A stretch of 64,000 nt of DNA from Clostridia bacterium (GTDB lineage Bacteria > Bacillota > Clostridia > Christensenellales > Borkfalkiaceae): NCBI GenBank assembly GCA_029059705.1, contig JAIDVM010000031.1, positions 16,087 through 80,086 on the forward strand, read 5' to 3'. Positions 33,811 to 43,156 of the stretch are shown here, one piece after another. Each line of letters begins with the position of its first letter. Position 1 is the stretch's first letter. The notes beneath the pieces are model-generated. The model searched no databases. It had not been told where the DNA came from and saw nothing but the letters and a program-made list of their open reading frames with translations. The translations under genes were made by a program, and so were the position numbers.

Positions 33811-35542
33811 GGTTAAAAATTTCTTTTCAAAAGTCGGACTGTGGTTCAAAAATCACGCTCCGTCAAAACGCAGAATAATTCAGGTTTACGCGGCGCTTTT
33901 AACAAACGCCAACATAAAGGGCTTTGTAACGGGCAGAATTTACCGCGGAGCCACAAAAAATTTGTGTACTCCCGGTTTAAACTGTTATTCCTGCCCAGGC
34001 GCGGTTGGCGCCTGTCCGTTGGGCGCGTTGCAAGATTCCCTTGCAAAGTCTGATACAAGCTTTCCTTATTATATATTGGGTATACTTGGACTTTTGGGGC
34101 TGCTGTTTGCAAGAACGATTTGCGGCTTCTTCTGTCCCGTAGGCTTGGGGCAAGAGCTTTTGCATAAAATCAAAACCCCCAAACTTAAAAAGAGCCGTTA
34201 CACCCGCATACTTTCGTATTTAAAATACGTGCTGCTCGCGGTTTTGGTAATCGCAATCCCGATAATCTATCAGGGCGTACCCGCCTTCTGCAAATACGTT
34301 TGCCCCGCGGGCACGTTCGGCGGAGCGGGGGGATTGCTGATGAACCCCAACAACGCAGACTTCTTCGACATGCTCGGCTACTTATTCAGCTGGAAGTTCG
34401 TGCTCCTCGTAATTTTCATCGTTGGCAGCATATTTATTTACAGGTTTTTCTGCCGCTTCTTCTGCCCGCTCGGCGCAATTTACGGCTTCTTCAATAAAAT
34501 CGCTTTGATGGGCGTAAAGCTTGACGAAGAAAAGTGTGTTGACTGCGGCTTGTGTATTCAAACGTGCCAGATGGACATTAAGCACGTTGGCGACCACGAA
34601 TGTATTAACTGCGGCGCGTGCATAAAGGTTTGCCCCACGCAGGCGATAAGCTGGAAAGGTTCGCAAATCTTTTTGCACTCCAATATGGTAACCGCCCCCG
34701 CGGCGGCTGCCGAAAGCACGGAAAAAGTAAATTTGCTGGCTGTCGGCTCTAACGGTAAAACGGCGACCGCACCCCTTGCCGAAACGGTTACAACCAAAAC
34801 CGCGCAAGAAGCGGTAAAGAAACAAACGGTTATAAACCCCGTAGAGGAAGAGGGCAAAATCCAGCCCACGGCAACGGGCAACGCAATAAAAGCCCCCGCA
34901 ATGGTAAAGGTTAAACGCCCCAAAAAGTCAAAGCAGTTCTGGCTTGAGCTTGCCGCGTGGATAGCGGCGGCGGTGGTGCTTTTAACGGCGCTCGTTTATT
35001 ACAACTTCCTTGCTCCCACGTCGTCTACGGTGGCTTACAGCGTCGGCGATAAGTGCCCCGACTTCACACTCACGCTTTACGAAAGCGCGGCTACAAAGAA
35101 AGATGACGGCTATTATAAAAAGATTTCTTCTAACGTAATAGCGGACGACACAATTTATACTGCGGGCATTGTAACGGTAATAAACTTTTGGTATAAGGAT
35201 TGCGACCCTTGCAAGGCAGAGCTTCCTTATTTTGCAAAGGTAAAACAAGAGTACGGCGACCAAATCTTGATGGTAACCGTTCAAACAGACCCTTATGCGG
35301 ACGTTCAAAAGTTTATCGATACAACGGTGGACCCCACCGACGGCACAACGCCTTGGCGCGACTGGGGCATAATCTTTGCAGAGGAAGACCCCTCGCTTGA
35401 TACCTACGGAATGTTCGGCGGTAAGTCGGCGTTCCCCACAACGGTAATAATCGACGCTGAAGGCATAATCAGTTTTTACCGCGACGGTCCGCTTGAAGAG
35501 GCAACCCTTCGCAGCGAAATCCAAAAAGCCCTTGATAAGTAA
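33803..35542 (+). CDS. Membrane polyferredoxin fused to a TlpA-like thioredoxin
   Basis: The 579-residue fusion begins with a NapH-type membrane module: C-x6-C-x2-C-x5-C near residue 55, F-F-C-P-V-G and F-F-C-P-L-G turns between helices, then two ferredoxin motifs around residues 246-285 (C-V-D-C-G-L-C-x3-C and C-I-N-C-G-A-C-x3-C). A low-complexity linker and another helix lead to an external TlpA/AhpC-like domain with the active site C467-D-P-C470 and the cis-Pro segment F-P-T-T-V. Electrons could pass from cytoplasmic ferredoxin through the clusters to a thioredoxin outside. The TTG at 33803 overlaps the previous gene; GGAG lies 10 nt before it. Confidence 0.85.
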   Translation: MAKVKNFFSKVGLWFKNHAPSKRRIIQVYAALLTNANIKGFVTGRIYRGATKNLCTPGLNCYSCPGAVGACPLGALQDSLAKSDTSFPYYILGILGLLGLLFARTICGFFCPVGLGQELLHKIKTPKLKKSRYTRILSYLKYVLLAVLVIAIPIIYQGVPAFCKYVCPAGTFGGAGGLLMNPNNADFFDMLGYLFSWKFVLLVIFIVGSIFIYRFFCRFFCPLGAIYGFFNKIALMGVKLDEEKCVDCGLCIQTCQMDIKHVGDHECINCGACIKVCPTQAISWKGSQIFLHSNMVTAPAAAAESTEKVNLLAVGSNGKTATAPLAETVTTKTAQEAVKKQTVINPVEEEGKIQPTATGNAIKAPAMVKVKRPKKSKQFWLELAAWIAAAVVLLTALVYYNFLAPTSSTVAYSVGDKCPDFTLTLYESAATKKDDGYYKKISSNVIADDTIYTAGIVTVINFWYKDCDPCKAELPYFAKVKQEYGDQILMVTVQTDPYADVQKFIDTTVDPTDGTTPWRDWGIIFAEEDPSLDTYGMFGGKSAFPTTVIIDAEGIISFYRDGPLEEATLRSEIQKALDK

Positions 35543-35544
35543 CT

Positions 35545-35637
35545 TGTCATTCTATATTGTCATTCTGAGCGTAGCGAAGAATCTTTGACGGGATATTTCG
35601 CTGCGCTCAATAAGACAAAAACAAAGCATGACAAACA
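35545..35637. repeat. Dispersed TGTCATTCTGAG repeat, paired copy
   Basis: TTGTCATTCTGAGCGTAGCG followed by AAGAATCT (35548-35583) faces an inverted partial copy TTTCGCTGCGCTCAATAAGA (35596-35615), making an imperfect palindrome like the cleaner copy at 57856. Confidence 0.8.
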
Positions 35638-35652
35638 ATACAACAACAAAAA

Positions 35653-35690
35653 AGCCCCCGCGGCGTACGCCGCGGGGGCTGATTTTTATT
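35653..35690. terminator. Strong bidirectional terminator
   Basis: A perfect 13-bp GC-rich stem (35653-35665 with 35668-35680, loop TA) is flanked by an A run on the left and TTTTTATTTCTTT on the right. It ends both the polyferredoxin gene and the convergent lipoprotein gene. Confidence 0.9.
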
Positions 35691-35701
35691 TCTTTACTGA
35701 A

Positions 35702-37828
35702 TTAGTTTGCCGCAATGGTTACCCAAATAGGTGTTTCGGTAAGGTTTCCTGCACATGAGAATGCATACTTATAGCCGTCACGGTAGATAAATTGATTAGA
35801 AGTATAATTGTTTGCGGCGTTAAGTTTAATTTCTTGTTCGGGAGTATTTTCGCCCGTATATACGTAAAGTATAATTTCCTGACCGAAAAGTCCCCTGCCG
35901 CCGTCAACGGTAATGGTGTAGGTTCCGAAATCGCCGTCAAATTCCAAATAATCAGTTTTTGTAGGTCCGTCAAGCGTAACTTCCTGGTCTTCACCAACGG
36001 TAAGACCGAGAGGCGCCTCGCAAGGTATAAGCTTTATGGAATAGGTATCGCCGAAAATGGCATCGCCACCGAACATTAAGTTAAAGACGTATTTTGTGCC
36101 CGCTTCAAGACGGAACGGTTTGTTGTTCTCTTCATAAGAATCATATACGAAGTTCCATGAACCGGGATTAAGCTCGATAACGTCGATTTCTGCGGGAACG
36201 GGCGAGAAGCTTTCGCCGCCCTCAAAATTATACCAGCCGCTTTCTTCGGGGGTAAACGTAAATACTACGTCGTTTTCCTCATAAACCATGTCGAACTTTT
36301 GGTTGAGCGTTACGGCGGGGTTGTCTTGCGCGTAGTATACGCAGGGCAACATCCATTTAGACTCTAAGTTGTCCTTATCGGCGGGGGTAATTCCCGCAAA
36401 ACGATAGTTTTTAGCCGCTATCTCAAGGAAGGATTTCATTTCGTCGGTAACATAGCAAACGTTGTCGCTGTTCATTGCGTTTAATTTATATGCTTTTACA
36501 AAGTTTTCATAATCGTACTTTTTGCCGTCTTTGGAATTTGTGCAGATATAACCGTTTCCTAATACGTTACCGTTGCCGTCATCCGTCTTCCATTGGGTTA
36601 AAGGGTCGCCTACTCTGTCGCTGACAAGGTTATTGATATCTTCGCCAAGCATAACCAAAACCAAGGGACCGTTTGCGTCGTTCAAATGATAATATCCGTC
36701 GTCGCCCTTTACTATCGTGCTGTTTTCGGGTACTGCCGTAAGCTGTTTAGCGGGAACGGGTTTTGCGTTGGCTTGGGTTGCCACTACGGGTACTGTTTCG
36801 TCGGAGGGCTTTGTTTCTTCCTCAACGTCGGCAGTTCTGGTAACTGTTACTGTTACCGTGCACTCAACGCTTGCGGTTACATAGAAGTAAGCTGTGGAAG
36901 AAGCCGTGTCGGATTTAAGCGTAACGGTGGTGCTTTGGGCAAGGTTTAACGGTTCGCCGCTGTCTTTGTCAAAGCCGTTGTATATGTTGTAGAATTGCGT
37001 CAACGCGGGAGCAGCGGAGGAGGGGGTTGCGGTTAACGTAAAGTCGTAAACGCCCGAAGCCGCCTTTTTTGCGCCTTCTACAATTTTGTTCGTAATATTT
37101 CTTGCCGCTGCCTCTGCTTCCTGGTCGGTCATGCCGGGCTTTTTAATAGGTTCGCCGGTATAAGGGTCAACGTCGTTTTTGCCTACGGTAGTGGTTTTGT
37201 AAGGCGCGAAGGTGAAATAGCTGAACACGCCGGGCTTAACCTGCAATTCAAGGGTTTTGGTTTGACCCGCTGCGTCTATGATTTCGTTTCCGTTTTCAAC
37301 TTTAAATTCCCTTACGTAGGGGTGGGCTGCTTTGTCGGCAGTATAGAAGTTGTTGGGCTTGTAATCAAAAGTAATAGTCGCGTTTCTGTTTTCGTCAAAA
37401 TTAAAGCTGGTTATTGCCAAGCCTGTCGTGGTGTCTTTTTCGGTATGCAGTTCATAGCCTTTAAGAGCTTCGCCCGCCTTTGCGTAATAAGTTCCGCCTT
37501 CAACTGCGTTAAACTCGTTTGCCGCAAGGTTGGAGGTTTTGTCGGTGCACTTAAATTCAGCTTTGCCGTTTGTTTTCGTTTTTGCGGTTGCAAGCATATT
37601 CGATTCCAGATAGTTGCCGCTTTCGGGGCTGAACTTGTTTTGGTTGCACCATAACTCTACCGAAACGTTTGCAATGGGGTTTTTCTCCGCCGAAGTGTCG
37701 GTTACCGTTACCGTATAGGTGGAGGTGTCGGGCTTGTCGTTGCCTCCGCAGGCAACCAACTCGAACGAGCATGCAAACAAGCAAACTACGCTTACAAGCA
37801 CGGCGAGCAGTTTTTTGCACTTAGTCAT
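35702..37828 (-). CDS. Secreted lipoprotein of unknown function
   Basis: The 708-residue product has a lipoprotein signal with L-V-A-C (Cys27). An early segment (about residues 38-150) reads like a carboxypeptidase-regulatory or Cna-B-like beta domain with N-P-I-A-N-V-S-V-E-L-W. The centre (about 280-335) is Thr/Val-rich beta sequence, and the C-terminal part (about 515-700) has F-T-P-E-E-S-G-W-Y-N-F, a pattern of pre-peptidase C-terminal-like beta domains. The gene follows two other lipoprotein genes on the same strand and faces the polyferredoxin-TlpA gene. Function is not recognisable. Confidence 0.6.
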   Translation of the reverse strand: MTKCKKLLAVLVSVVCLFACSFELVACGGNDKPDTSTYTVTVTDTSAEKNPIANVSVELWCNQNKFSPESGNYLESNMLATAKTKTNGKAEFKCTDKTSNLAANEFNAVEGGTYYAKAGEALKGYELHTEKDTTTGLAITSFNFDENRNATITFDYKPNNFYTADKAAHPYVREFKVENGNEIIDAAGQTKTLELQVKPGVFSYFTFAPYKTTTVGKNDVDPYTGEPIKKPGMTDQEAEAAARNITNKIVEGAKKAASGVYDFTLTATPSSAAPALTQFYNIYNGFDKDSGEPLNLAQSTTVTLKSDTASSTAYFYVTASVECTVTVTVTRTADVEEETKPSDETVPVVATQANAKPVPAKQLTAVPENSTIVKGDDGYYHLNDANGPLVLVMLGEDINNLVSDRVGDPLTQWKTDDGNGNVLGNGYICTNSKDGKKYDYENFVKAYKLNAMNSDNVCYVTDEMKSFLEIAAKNYRFAGITPADKDNLESKWMLPCVYYAQDNPAVTLNQKFDMVYEENDVVFTFTPEESGWYNFEGGESFSPVPAEIDVIELNPGSWNFVYDSYEENNKPFRLEAGTKYVFNLMFGGDAIFGDTYSIKLIPCEAPLGLTVGEDQEVTLDGPTKTDYLEFDGDFGTYTITVDGGRGLFGQEIILYVYTGENTPEQEIKLNAANNYTSNQFIYRDGYKYAFSCAGNLTETPIWVTIAAN

Positions 37829-37856
37829 AAATGTTCTCCTTAAATTTATTTTTTGT

Positions 37857-37894
37857 AAAAGCGCGGAAAAATTTTCGTAATCTTCCGCGCTTTT
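37857..37894 (-). terminator. Hairpin between two lipoprotein genes
   Basis: Arms AAAAGCGCGGAA (37857-37868) and its complement (37883-37894) form a 12-bp stem. On the minus strand it ends in TTTTACAAAAAA, so it could terminate or attenuate transcription from 37914 into the gene at 37828. Confidence 0.6.
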
Positions 37895-37913
37895 TTAAGT
37901 TTTTAAATTCGCG

Positions 37914-38297
37914 TTAGTTTGTTTTGATAAGGGCGATAGTAACCGTTCCGTATGCAGTTACGTAAATTTCTTTATTTTCGTAATCGTAACCGTCAGGCAG
38001 TTTTAAAAGAGATACGTGAAAGCTTTCGCCTGCGCCCAAAGCTTTGGCGGGAGTATAAGAAGCTTCACCGTTTGCGTTTAAGCGCATAGTGGGGAGCGAG
38101 CAACCGCCCATTGTTCCGTCGGCTTTTTTAACGCACCATTGCGGTTGAATTTGCGTAAAATCAATATCGTCCGCGCAGGTTACCTTAACGGAATAAGTCG
38201 TTGCGCCGTCGCCGCAAGCGGGCATAAACGCGCAGGTCAGCGTTGCCGCTACGGCAACCAATAAGCCGATTACTAAAAGTTTTAAGTTCTTTTTCAT
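37914..38297 (-). CDS. Small lipoprotein of unknown function
   Basis: The 127-residue product has a signal peptide ending M-P-A-C-G (Cys28) and then about 100 residues of predicted beta structure with four further Cys or Trp landmarks (C-A-D-D-I, Q-W-C-V-K, G-G-C-S-L). Its last part (Y-E-N-K-E-I-Y-V-T-A-Y-G) recalls the prealbumin-like domain near the start of the gene at 35702. It lies between two larger lipoprotein genes, 26 nt after the TlpA-type one, with GGAGGAT before the ATG. I do not recognise a family. Confidence 0.6.
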   Translation of the reverse strand: MKKNLKLLVIGLLVAVAATLTCAFMPACGDGATTYSVKVTCADDIDFTQIQPQWCVKKADGTMGGCSLPTMRLNANGEASYTPAKALGAGESFHVSLLKLPDGYDYENKEIYVTAYGTVTIALIKTN

Positions 38298-38323
38298 GAA
38301 TTATCCTCCAAATTTTGTTTTAA

Positions 38324-41197
38324 TTAAACGTTGTAAAATTCTTCATAGCAAGCAAACATTTTCCATGCGCCAGTGTTAAGCCCGTCGTTTGCAAAGTTGC
38401 TGTTAAAGTTTTGAATAAAGTTTGCCAACAGATTTACAAGCTCGGAAGAAGCTTCCAAAAGTCCGAAATCGGGGTCTGATTTTTTCTTGCCCGTCTTCGA
38501 AAGCGAAAGGAACTGCTTCATTCTCGTCGTGTTGTTTCCAAAATAGTTGGTGTTGTTTATCATCCATTCAAGCGAGTGGTTTTGCTGGTCGAAGAAGTTT
38601 CCGTGTACGAAGTCGATATAAATTTTAGAGCCGTACGAGTTGTTGACGTTGTGATAATAAATTCCGTCCTGACCCAAAATGGTGGGAACCGCAAGGTAGT
38701 AAACAAATCCGTCTAAGGTATAAGTCCATGCGCCTTCGCCGGTGGAGCAAACTTTAAACATGCTTGTGGATTTTTCTTCCAAAAGCTTTATCGTCAGTCT
38801 ATATTCGCCGGGCTGTGTGGGAACCGCCGTGTCGCATTGAAGGAAATAAGTTCCCGCATCCAAAACCTGATATTTATAGATGTTTGACCTTTCCAGGGAG
38901 TTTCTGCTGAACATGTCGTAGCGCAAGTCGATGTGTTCGTCAAAGATTAAGTCGCCAAAGGTGTTTCCGTTCGCTTTATAAAGCGCAACTCTGGGGTCGG
39001 TAGTCGTATCGTCGAAGGAAGTGGTAAACAGATAAATTCCCCTGCTGGGCAACGTTATTTTATACCAAAGTCCGCTGCCGTTTTCCGACGAGATAATTTT
39101 TGTTTTGTTTACGTCCAGCTCAAATTTGGAGCCTTGGAATACTACGTTATAAGCGTTCTCGGCTTTCAGTCCCTTAACGGGGTCTTTATATCTGTAGCAG
39201 TTGTCTTTATCCTCTTCGGCGCTTGCATACACGTCGTGTTTGTTGCCGAAATGGCGGTAGAAGTAGCAGAATTCAAGCCATTGGTCGTCGTAATAAGCAT
39301 ATTTTGCTTTGTCGCCGTCGTTTTTGTGTTCCTCGGCGTAAGCTTTTGCAAACTCGATTATGGCGTTTTTCAAATTTTGGGTCAACGGCGTAAGCTGGTT
39401 GTCGGAAAACTGTTGCAGGTAGTAGTTGGTTATAATCGTGTCGGTAACCGCCTCGTCGCCGTAATTAAATTTGAGTTTTCTGTCCTTTTCGGCGCTTTCA
39501 TAGTTAGACATGTACCAGTAAGAAATGTGATAGAGGGAGGAAGGTTGCATTTTTGCGCTGTCGGGTGTGAAACTGTCGGCGCCGAAGTGTCTTTCGCTCC
39601 AGGGTGAAACGTCTATTATGTTTGCAAGCAGCAAATATTCTTCGCCTTGTTCGTCCGTGTAATAATAATAGCCGTCGTCTTTAATTTTAAAGCTGTCTTC
39701 CGGAATTCCGTAAGAACCGTTGTTAAGCGTTTTTCCGTCTATTACCGCAACGCGCTGGTCAATAGCCGTTTCGCTCTTTGTTACGTCGGTTATCGTAATG
39801 TTTCTTATCGAAGCCGTGTCGGTACCCGTATCCTGCAAGGGGTCTTTAATGTAAATGAACGAAAGCGAAATTGTAACCGTATGGTCGGCAACATATACGC
39901 CGTAATTTTGTACCCAGCCGTCCGTGCTGCCGCTTGTTCCCGTGGAATTGCCGCTGTGCTGACCGACTATCTGTCTGTTTACAAGCGCATATAAAACGTC
40001 GCAGCCCGCTTCGGTGTCAACCTTATATTCGTAAGAAAGCGCGTCGCCGCTGTTAAGCGTTATGTCCATATAAACCGTGGCGTAGGAGTAAGGTACTTTG
40101 CTGTTGGATGCGGTCATATAACCGCCGCCCTCGCCTATTATCCAAGGCCACGTATAAGGAACGTCCTTTTCGTTGGTTTCGGGTGTGAAATCGCCAACCT
40201 TTCCTTCGGTGCCTTCGCCGAGTACGTTCGCCTTAAATTCGGAAGACGCGGGCATTTCCACGCTGCCGTCAAATTTGGTGCGCTCCGAAGGCGTTTCGGG
40301 ATTGTCGGAATTGGAAGGGTCGTCCTGAGTGTAGTCGTCGGACGAATATTTGTTGAAAAGCGCCTTCCATGTGGATTCCTGAGGAATACTCGATGAGTGT
40401 ACTTCCGCAATTACGCCGTATCTGTCGATAAAAACGGTGGTGGGGAAGGCGCTTACATTGAATGCGTTGGTTATTCCCGCGTTGTCGCGCGCCAGATGAA
40501 AGGTCAACTTCTGCTCGGACTGGAACTTTGAAATCGCCGCCGCGTCGTCTTGATAGTTAAGCGCGACAACGCTCACCGTGTCGGCATAAGACTTGTACGC
40601 AGCCTCGAGTGCGGGGAATTCCGCAACGCATGCGGGGCATTGCACGTACCAGAAGTTCAAAACGACCACGCGCTTTGTTTCAAAAAGCTCTTCAAGCGTA
40701 AACTGCGCGCCGTAGGTGTTGGTAAAGCTGAAGTTGTGCATTATATCCCCAAGGGCGTATTTCGTACCCGAAGTCATGGTGTTTGAAATGACTTTGGAGG
40801 AAATAACTACTTCGGCTCTTTCCTTGTCGGCGGTGGTTCTAAACGTGGTGCCCGCGGGAATGAAATACCCTTGCGGCAATTTTTCCTCGTCAACGACAAG
40901 CTGGTATTCGTCCGAAGGTAAACCGAACTCGATTAAGCCGTCGCTTGAAGAAATACCGGTCATTTTAACTTCGCCGTTTTTAACCGCGGATACGGTTACG
41001 TTGGAAAGCGAAAGCCCGCCAATCGATTTAACCGAAATTACGTATTTGCCTCTGTATTCCTCGCCGCCGTTTACCGTTCCGGGGTTTCTGAAATTCGGAG
41101 ACATGCTTTTGCCGCCGCATGCGGCAACCGCCACGGCTACGCAAACCGTAAGGCAGGTAATCAACGCTGTTAAAAGTATTTTTCTTAACTTACTCAT
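38324..41197 (-). CDS. Large lipoprotein with TlpA-like thioredoxin domain
   Basis: The 957-residue protein has a lipobox V-A-A-C (Cys27), a prealbumin-like beta domain (about 45-135), and a TlpA-type thioredoxin domain (about 148-290) with the active site C187-P-A-C190 in N-F-W-Y-V-Q-C-P-A-C and the cis-Pro segment F-P-T-T-V-F-I-D. The remaining 650 residues are beta-rich and unrecognised, with a possible carbohydrate-binding-like stretch around 325-480. The active-site context closely matches the TlpA part of the fusion at 33803, so this may be its external partner. The ATG at 41197 has AAAGGAG; a TTG at 41215 is less likely. Confidence 0.8.
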   Translation of the reverse strand: MSKLRKILLTALITCLTVCVAVAVAACGGKSMSPNFRNPGTVNGGEEYRGKYVISVKSIGGLSLSNVTVSAVKNGEVKMTGISSSDGLIEFGLPSDEYQLVVDEEKLPQGYFIPAGTTFRTTADKERAEVVISSKVISNTMTSGTKYALGDIMHNFSFTNTYGAQFTLEELFETKRVVVLNFWYVQCPACVAEFPALEAAYKSYADTVSVVALNYQDDAAAISKFQSEQKLTFHLARDNAGITNAFNVSAFPTTVFIDRYGVIAEVHSSSIPQESTWKALFNKYSSDDYTQDDPSNSDNPETPSERTKFDGSVEMPASSEFKANVLGEGTEGKVGDFTPETNEKDVPYTWPWIIGEGGGYMTASNSKVPYSYATVYMDITLNSGDALSYEYKVDTEAGCDVLYALVNRQIVGQHSGNSTGTSGSTDGWVQNYGVYVADHTVTISLSFIYIKDPLQDTGTDTASIRNITITDVTKSETAIDQRVAVIDGKTLNNGSYGIPEDSFKIKDDGYYYYTDEQGEEYLLLANIIDVSPWSERHFGADSFTPDSAKMQPSSLYHISYWYMSNYESAEKDRKLKFNYGDEAVTDTIITNYYLQQFSDNQLTPLTQNLKNAIIEFAKAYAEEHKNDGDKAKYAYYDDQWLEFCYFYRHFGNKHDVYASAEEDKDNCYRYKDPVKGLKAENAYNVVFQGSKFELDVNKTKIISSENGSGLWYKITLPSRGIYLFTTSFDDTTTDPRVALYKANGNTFGDLIFDEHIDLRYDMFSRNSLERSNIYKYQVLDAGTYFLQCDTAVPTQPGEYRLTIKLLEEKSTSMFKVCSTGEGAWTYTLDGFVYYLAVPTILGQDGIYYHNVNNSYGSKIYIDFVHGNFFDQQNHSLEWMINNTNYFGNNTTRMKQFLSLSKTGKKKSDPDFGLLEASSELVNLLANFIQNFNSNFANDGLNTGAWKMFACYEEFYNV

Positions 41198-41360
41198 TGT
41201 CTTTCTCCTTTTCAAGTTTCTATTCCTTATTATTTTAATATATTTATAATCTTAAATCAAGTAAATTGTCGATAAAAATACAAAATTTATTCAGTAACAA
41301 CTAAAAAATTTTTCGGAAATTTATAATTATTCGCATAAAACATCAAAATGTATAAAATCC

Positions 41361-41389
41361 TTGACATTAGTTTAACTCAAAGTTATAAT
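41361..41389 (+). promoter_or_regulatory. Consensus sigma-A promoter of the aminopeptidase gene
   Basis: TTGACA (41361-41366), 17 nt, TATAAT (41384-41389), exactly consensus. Predicted start near 41396, 24 nt before the ATG, leaving room for the AAAAGGAG site. Confidence 0.9.
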
Positions 41390-41419
41390 ATTAACCGAAA
41401 AAATCAAAAGGAGAATTTT

Positions 41420-42793
41420 ATGGATTTGAAATACGAACGCAAAAACGTTTATAAACAGGCCGACGGCAAAGAGCTTGAAAAAATTTACGACTTTGCCGAA
41501 GGCTATAAGGACTTTTTAAATAACTCCAAAACGGAGCGCGACGCGGCTTTGACCGCCAAAAAGCTTGCCGAGGAAAACGGCTTTAAGCCCTTTTCTTTTT
41601 CCGAAAAATTAAAGGCGGGGGACAAGAGATATTTTATTAACCGCCACAAAAACGTGTTCCTTATTTCGGTCGGCACCGAGGACGTTGCAAAGGACGGCGT
41701 AAGAATTATGGTTGCTCACGTCGATTCGCCCCGTCTTGACTTAAAGCCCAACCCCATGTTCGAGGACGCGGGGCTGTGCTATCTTAAAACGCACTATTAC
41801 GGCGGCATAAAAAAGTATCAATGGACGGCAATTCCCCTTGCGCTCCACGGCGTGGTTATGCTCCCCGGCGGTGAAAGACGTGAAATCTGCGTGGGCGAGG
41901 ACGAAAGCGACCCCGTTTTCTATATAACCGACATTTTGCCCCACTTGGGTGCTGAGCAGGCGTCAAAGCCCCTTTCTAAGGCAATCGACGGCGAAAGCTT
42001 AAACGCGGTAATAGGCGGGCTTCCCGCGGTTTCGGAAGAGGGCGAAGAGGAAAAGGAAGCGGTTAAATCGCAGATTTTAAAGCTTTTAAACCAAAAATAC
42101 GGCATAACGGAAGTGGACTTTCAATGCTCGGAGCTGTGCTTCGTTCCCGCTGGCAAGGCGCGTGACGTCGGTTTTGACAAAGCGCTTATTTCGGCTTACG
42201 GTCACGATGACAAGGTTTGCGCTTATCCCGAAATGCGCGCGGTTTTCAAAAGCAATTCAAAGCACACCGTAATAGCCGTGTTCGCCGATAAGGAAGAGGT
42301 GGGCAGCGACGGCACCACGGGCATGCAAAGCAAGGTAATTTCCGACGTAATCGAAACGGTTGCGGCTTCGTTTAAGGTAAACCCCATAGAAGTACGCTAT
42401 AACTCTAAGTGCATTTCCGCGGACGTAACCGCGGCTTACGACCCCGCGTTTTCTTCCGTTTTCGAAAGGCGCAACACCACGTTCATTTCGTGTGGCGCGG
42501 CGGTAAGCAAGTATACGGGCGCGCGCGGCAAGTCGTCCACGAACGACGCCGACGCCGAATATATGGGCTGGATTAGGGATATTTTTGACGCAAACGGCGT
42601 AACGTGGCAGGTTGGCGAGCTTGGCGCGGTTGACCAGGGCGGCGGCGGAACCGTTGCAAAATTCATTGCAAATTTGGGCATAGACACGGTGGACGTGGGC
42701 GTTCCCGTGCTTTCGATGCACGCTCCTTACGAGCTTATTTCAAAGGCGGATATTTATTCGCTGTATTTGGCTTGTTTAGCCTTTTGTAAGTAA
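41420..42793 (+). CDS. M18 family aminopeptidase
   Basis: M18 enzymes are cytosolic dinuclear-metal aminopeptidases that release N-terminal residues from peptides, which suits a cell importing peptides through Opp. The 457-residue product has the family landmarks: H-V-D-S-P-R-L-D-L-K-P early, A-D-K-E-E-V-G-S-D-G-T-T-G in the middle, and S-M-H-A-P-Y-E-L-I-S-K-A-D at the end, which supply metal ligands and the catalytic Glu. An upstream ATG at 41348 is in frame but lies before the promoter; the ATG at 41420 has AAAAGGAG at good spacing. Confidence 0.93.
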   Translation: MDLKYERKNVYKQADGKELEKIYDFAEGYKDFLNNSKTERDAALTAKKLAEENGFKPFSFSEKLKAGDKRYFINRHKNVFLISVGTEDVAKDGVRIMVAHVDSPRLDLKPNPMFEDAGLCYLKTHYYGGIKKYQWTAIPLALHGVVMLPGGERREICVGEDESDPVFYITDILPHLGAEQASKPLSKAIDGESLNAVIGGLPAVSEEGEEEKEAVKSQILKLLNQKYGITEVDFQCSELCFVPAGKARDVGFDKALISAYGHDDKVCAYPEMRAVFKSNSKHTVIAVFADKEEVGSDGTTGMQSKVISDVIETVAASFKVNPIEVRYNSKCISADVTAAYDPAFSSVFERRNTTFISCGAAVSKYTGARGKSSTNDADAEYMGWIRDIFDANGVTWQVGELGAVDQGGGGTVAKFIANLGIDTVDVGVPVLSMHAPYELISKADIYSLYLACLAFCK

Positions 42794-42795
42794 GG

Positions 42796-42915
42796 CACGG
42801 GTTATAAACGTCGCAATACTGTGTTGTGCTTGCGTTTTCCTTGGGTCACGTACTTCTGTGTACGCTCCCCGTCGTCAAGCCGCGCACTCCTTGTCTTGCT
42901 TGTTTCTAACCCGTG
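42796..42915 (+). repeat. Palindromic element family 1, copy 2
   Basis: The outer arms CACGGGTTATAAAC (42796-42809) and GTTTCTAACCCGTG (42902-42915) pair at 13 of 14 positions, though their sequence differs wholly from the other copies. The centre has CGTAC-TTCTGT-GTACG and then CTCC. It starts three bases after the aminopeptidase stop. The gap 42794-43156 also contains two TGTCATTCTGAG repeats and a terminator, and no gene. Confidence 0.75.
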
Positions 42916-42935
42916 GGTGTATCGGCTCCTGCAAT

Positions 42936-42963
42936 AGATTCTTCGCTTCGCTCAGAATGACAA
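42936..42963 (-). repeat. Dispersed TGTCATTCTGAG repeat
   Basis: A minus-strand copy, TTGTCATTCTGAGCGAAGCG continuing AAGAATCT. It faces the plus-strand copy at 43016. Confidence 0.85.
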
Positions 42964-43015
42964 TGCAATTTGTTATTCGTGTAATGCCATTCAAAATAAT
43001 TTGTTATCTTTGAAT

Positions 43016-43053
43016 TTGTCATTCTGAGGCTTGCCGAAGAATCCTTTAAAAGG
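43016..43053 (+). repeat. Dispersed TGTCATTCTGAG repeat
   Basis: A plus-strand copy in the GGCTTGCCGAAGAATCC variant, the same variant as the one inside the NusG-II gene. Confidence 0.85.
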
Positions 43054-43090
43054 GGAGCGTGGGAAGTATACGGTTAAGCGACTATCACAA

Positions 43091-43130
43091 TAAAAACAGC
43101 GGCGGACGCATTTGCGTCCGCCGCTTAAAT
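43091..43130 (-). terminator. Terminator of the membrane protein gene at 43157
   Basis: A perfect 13-bp stem (43098-43110 with 43113-43125, loop TT); on the minus strand GTTTTTATTG follows. Confidence 0.85.
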
Positions 43131-43156
43131 TATATCAAATTAAAGTTTAACAAATT

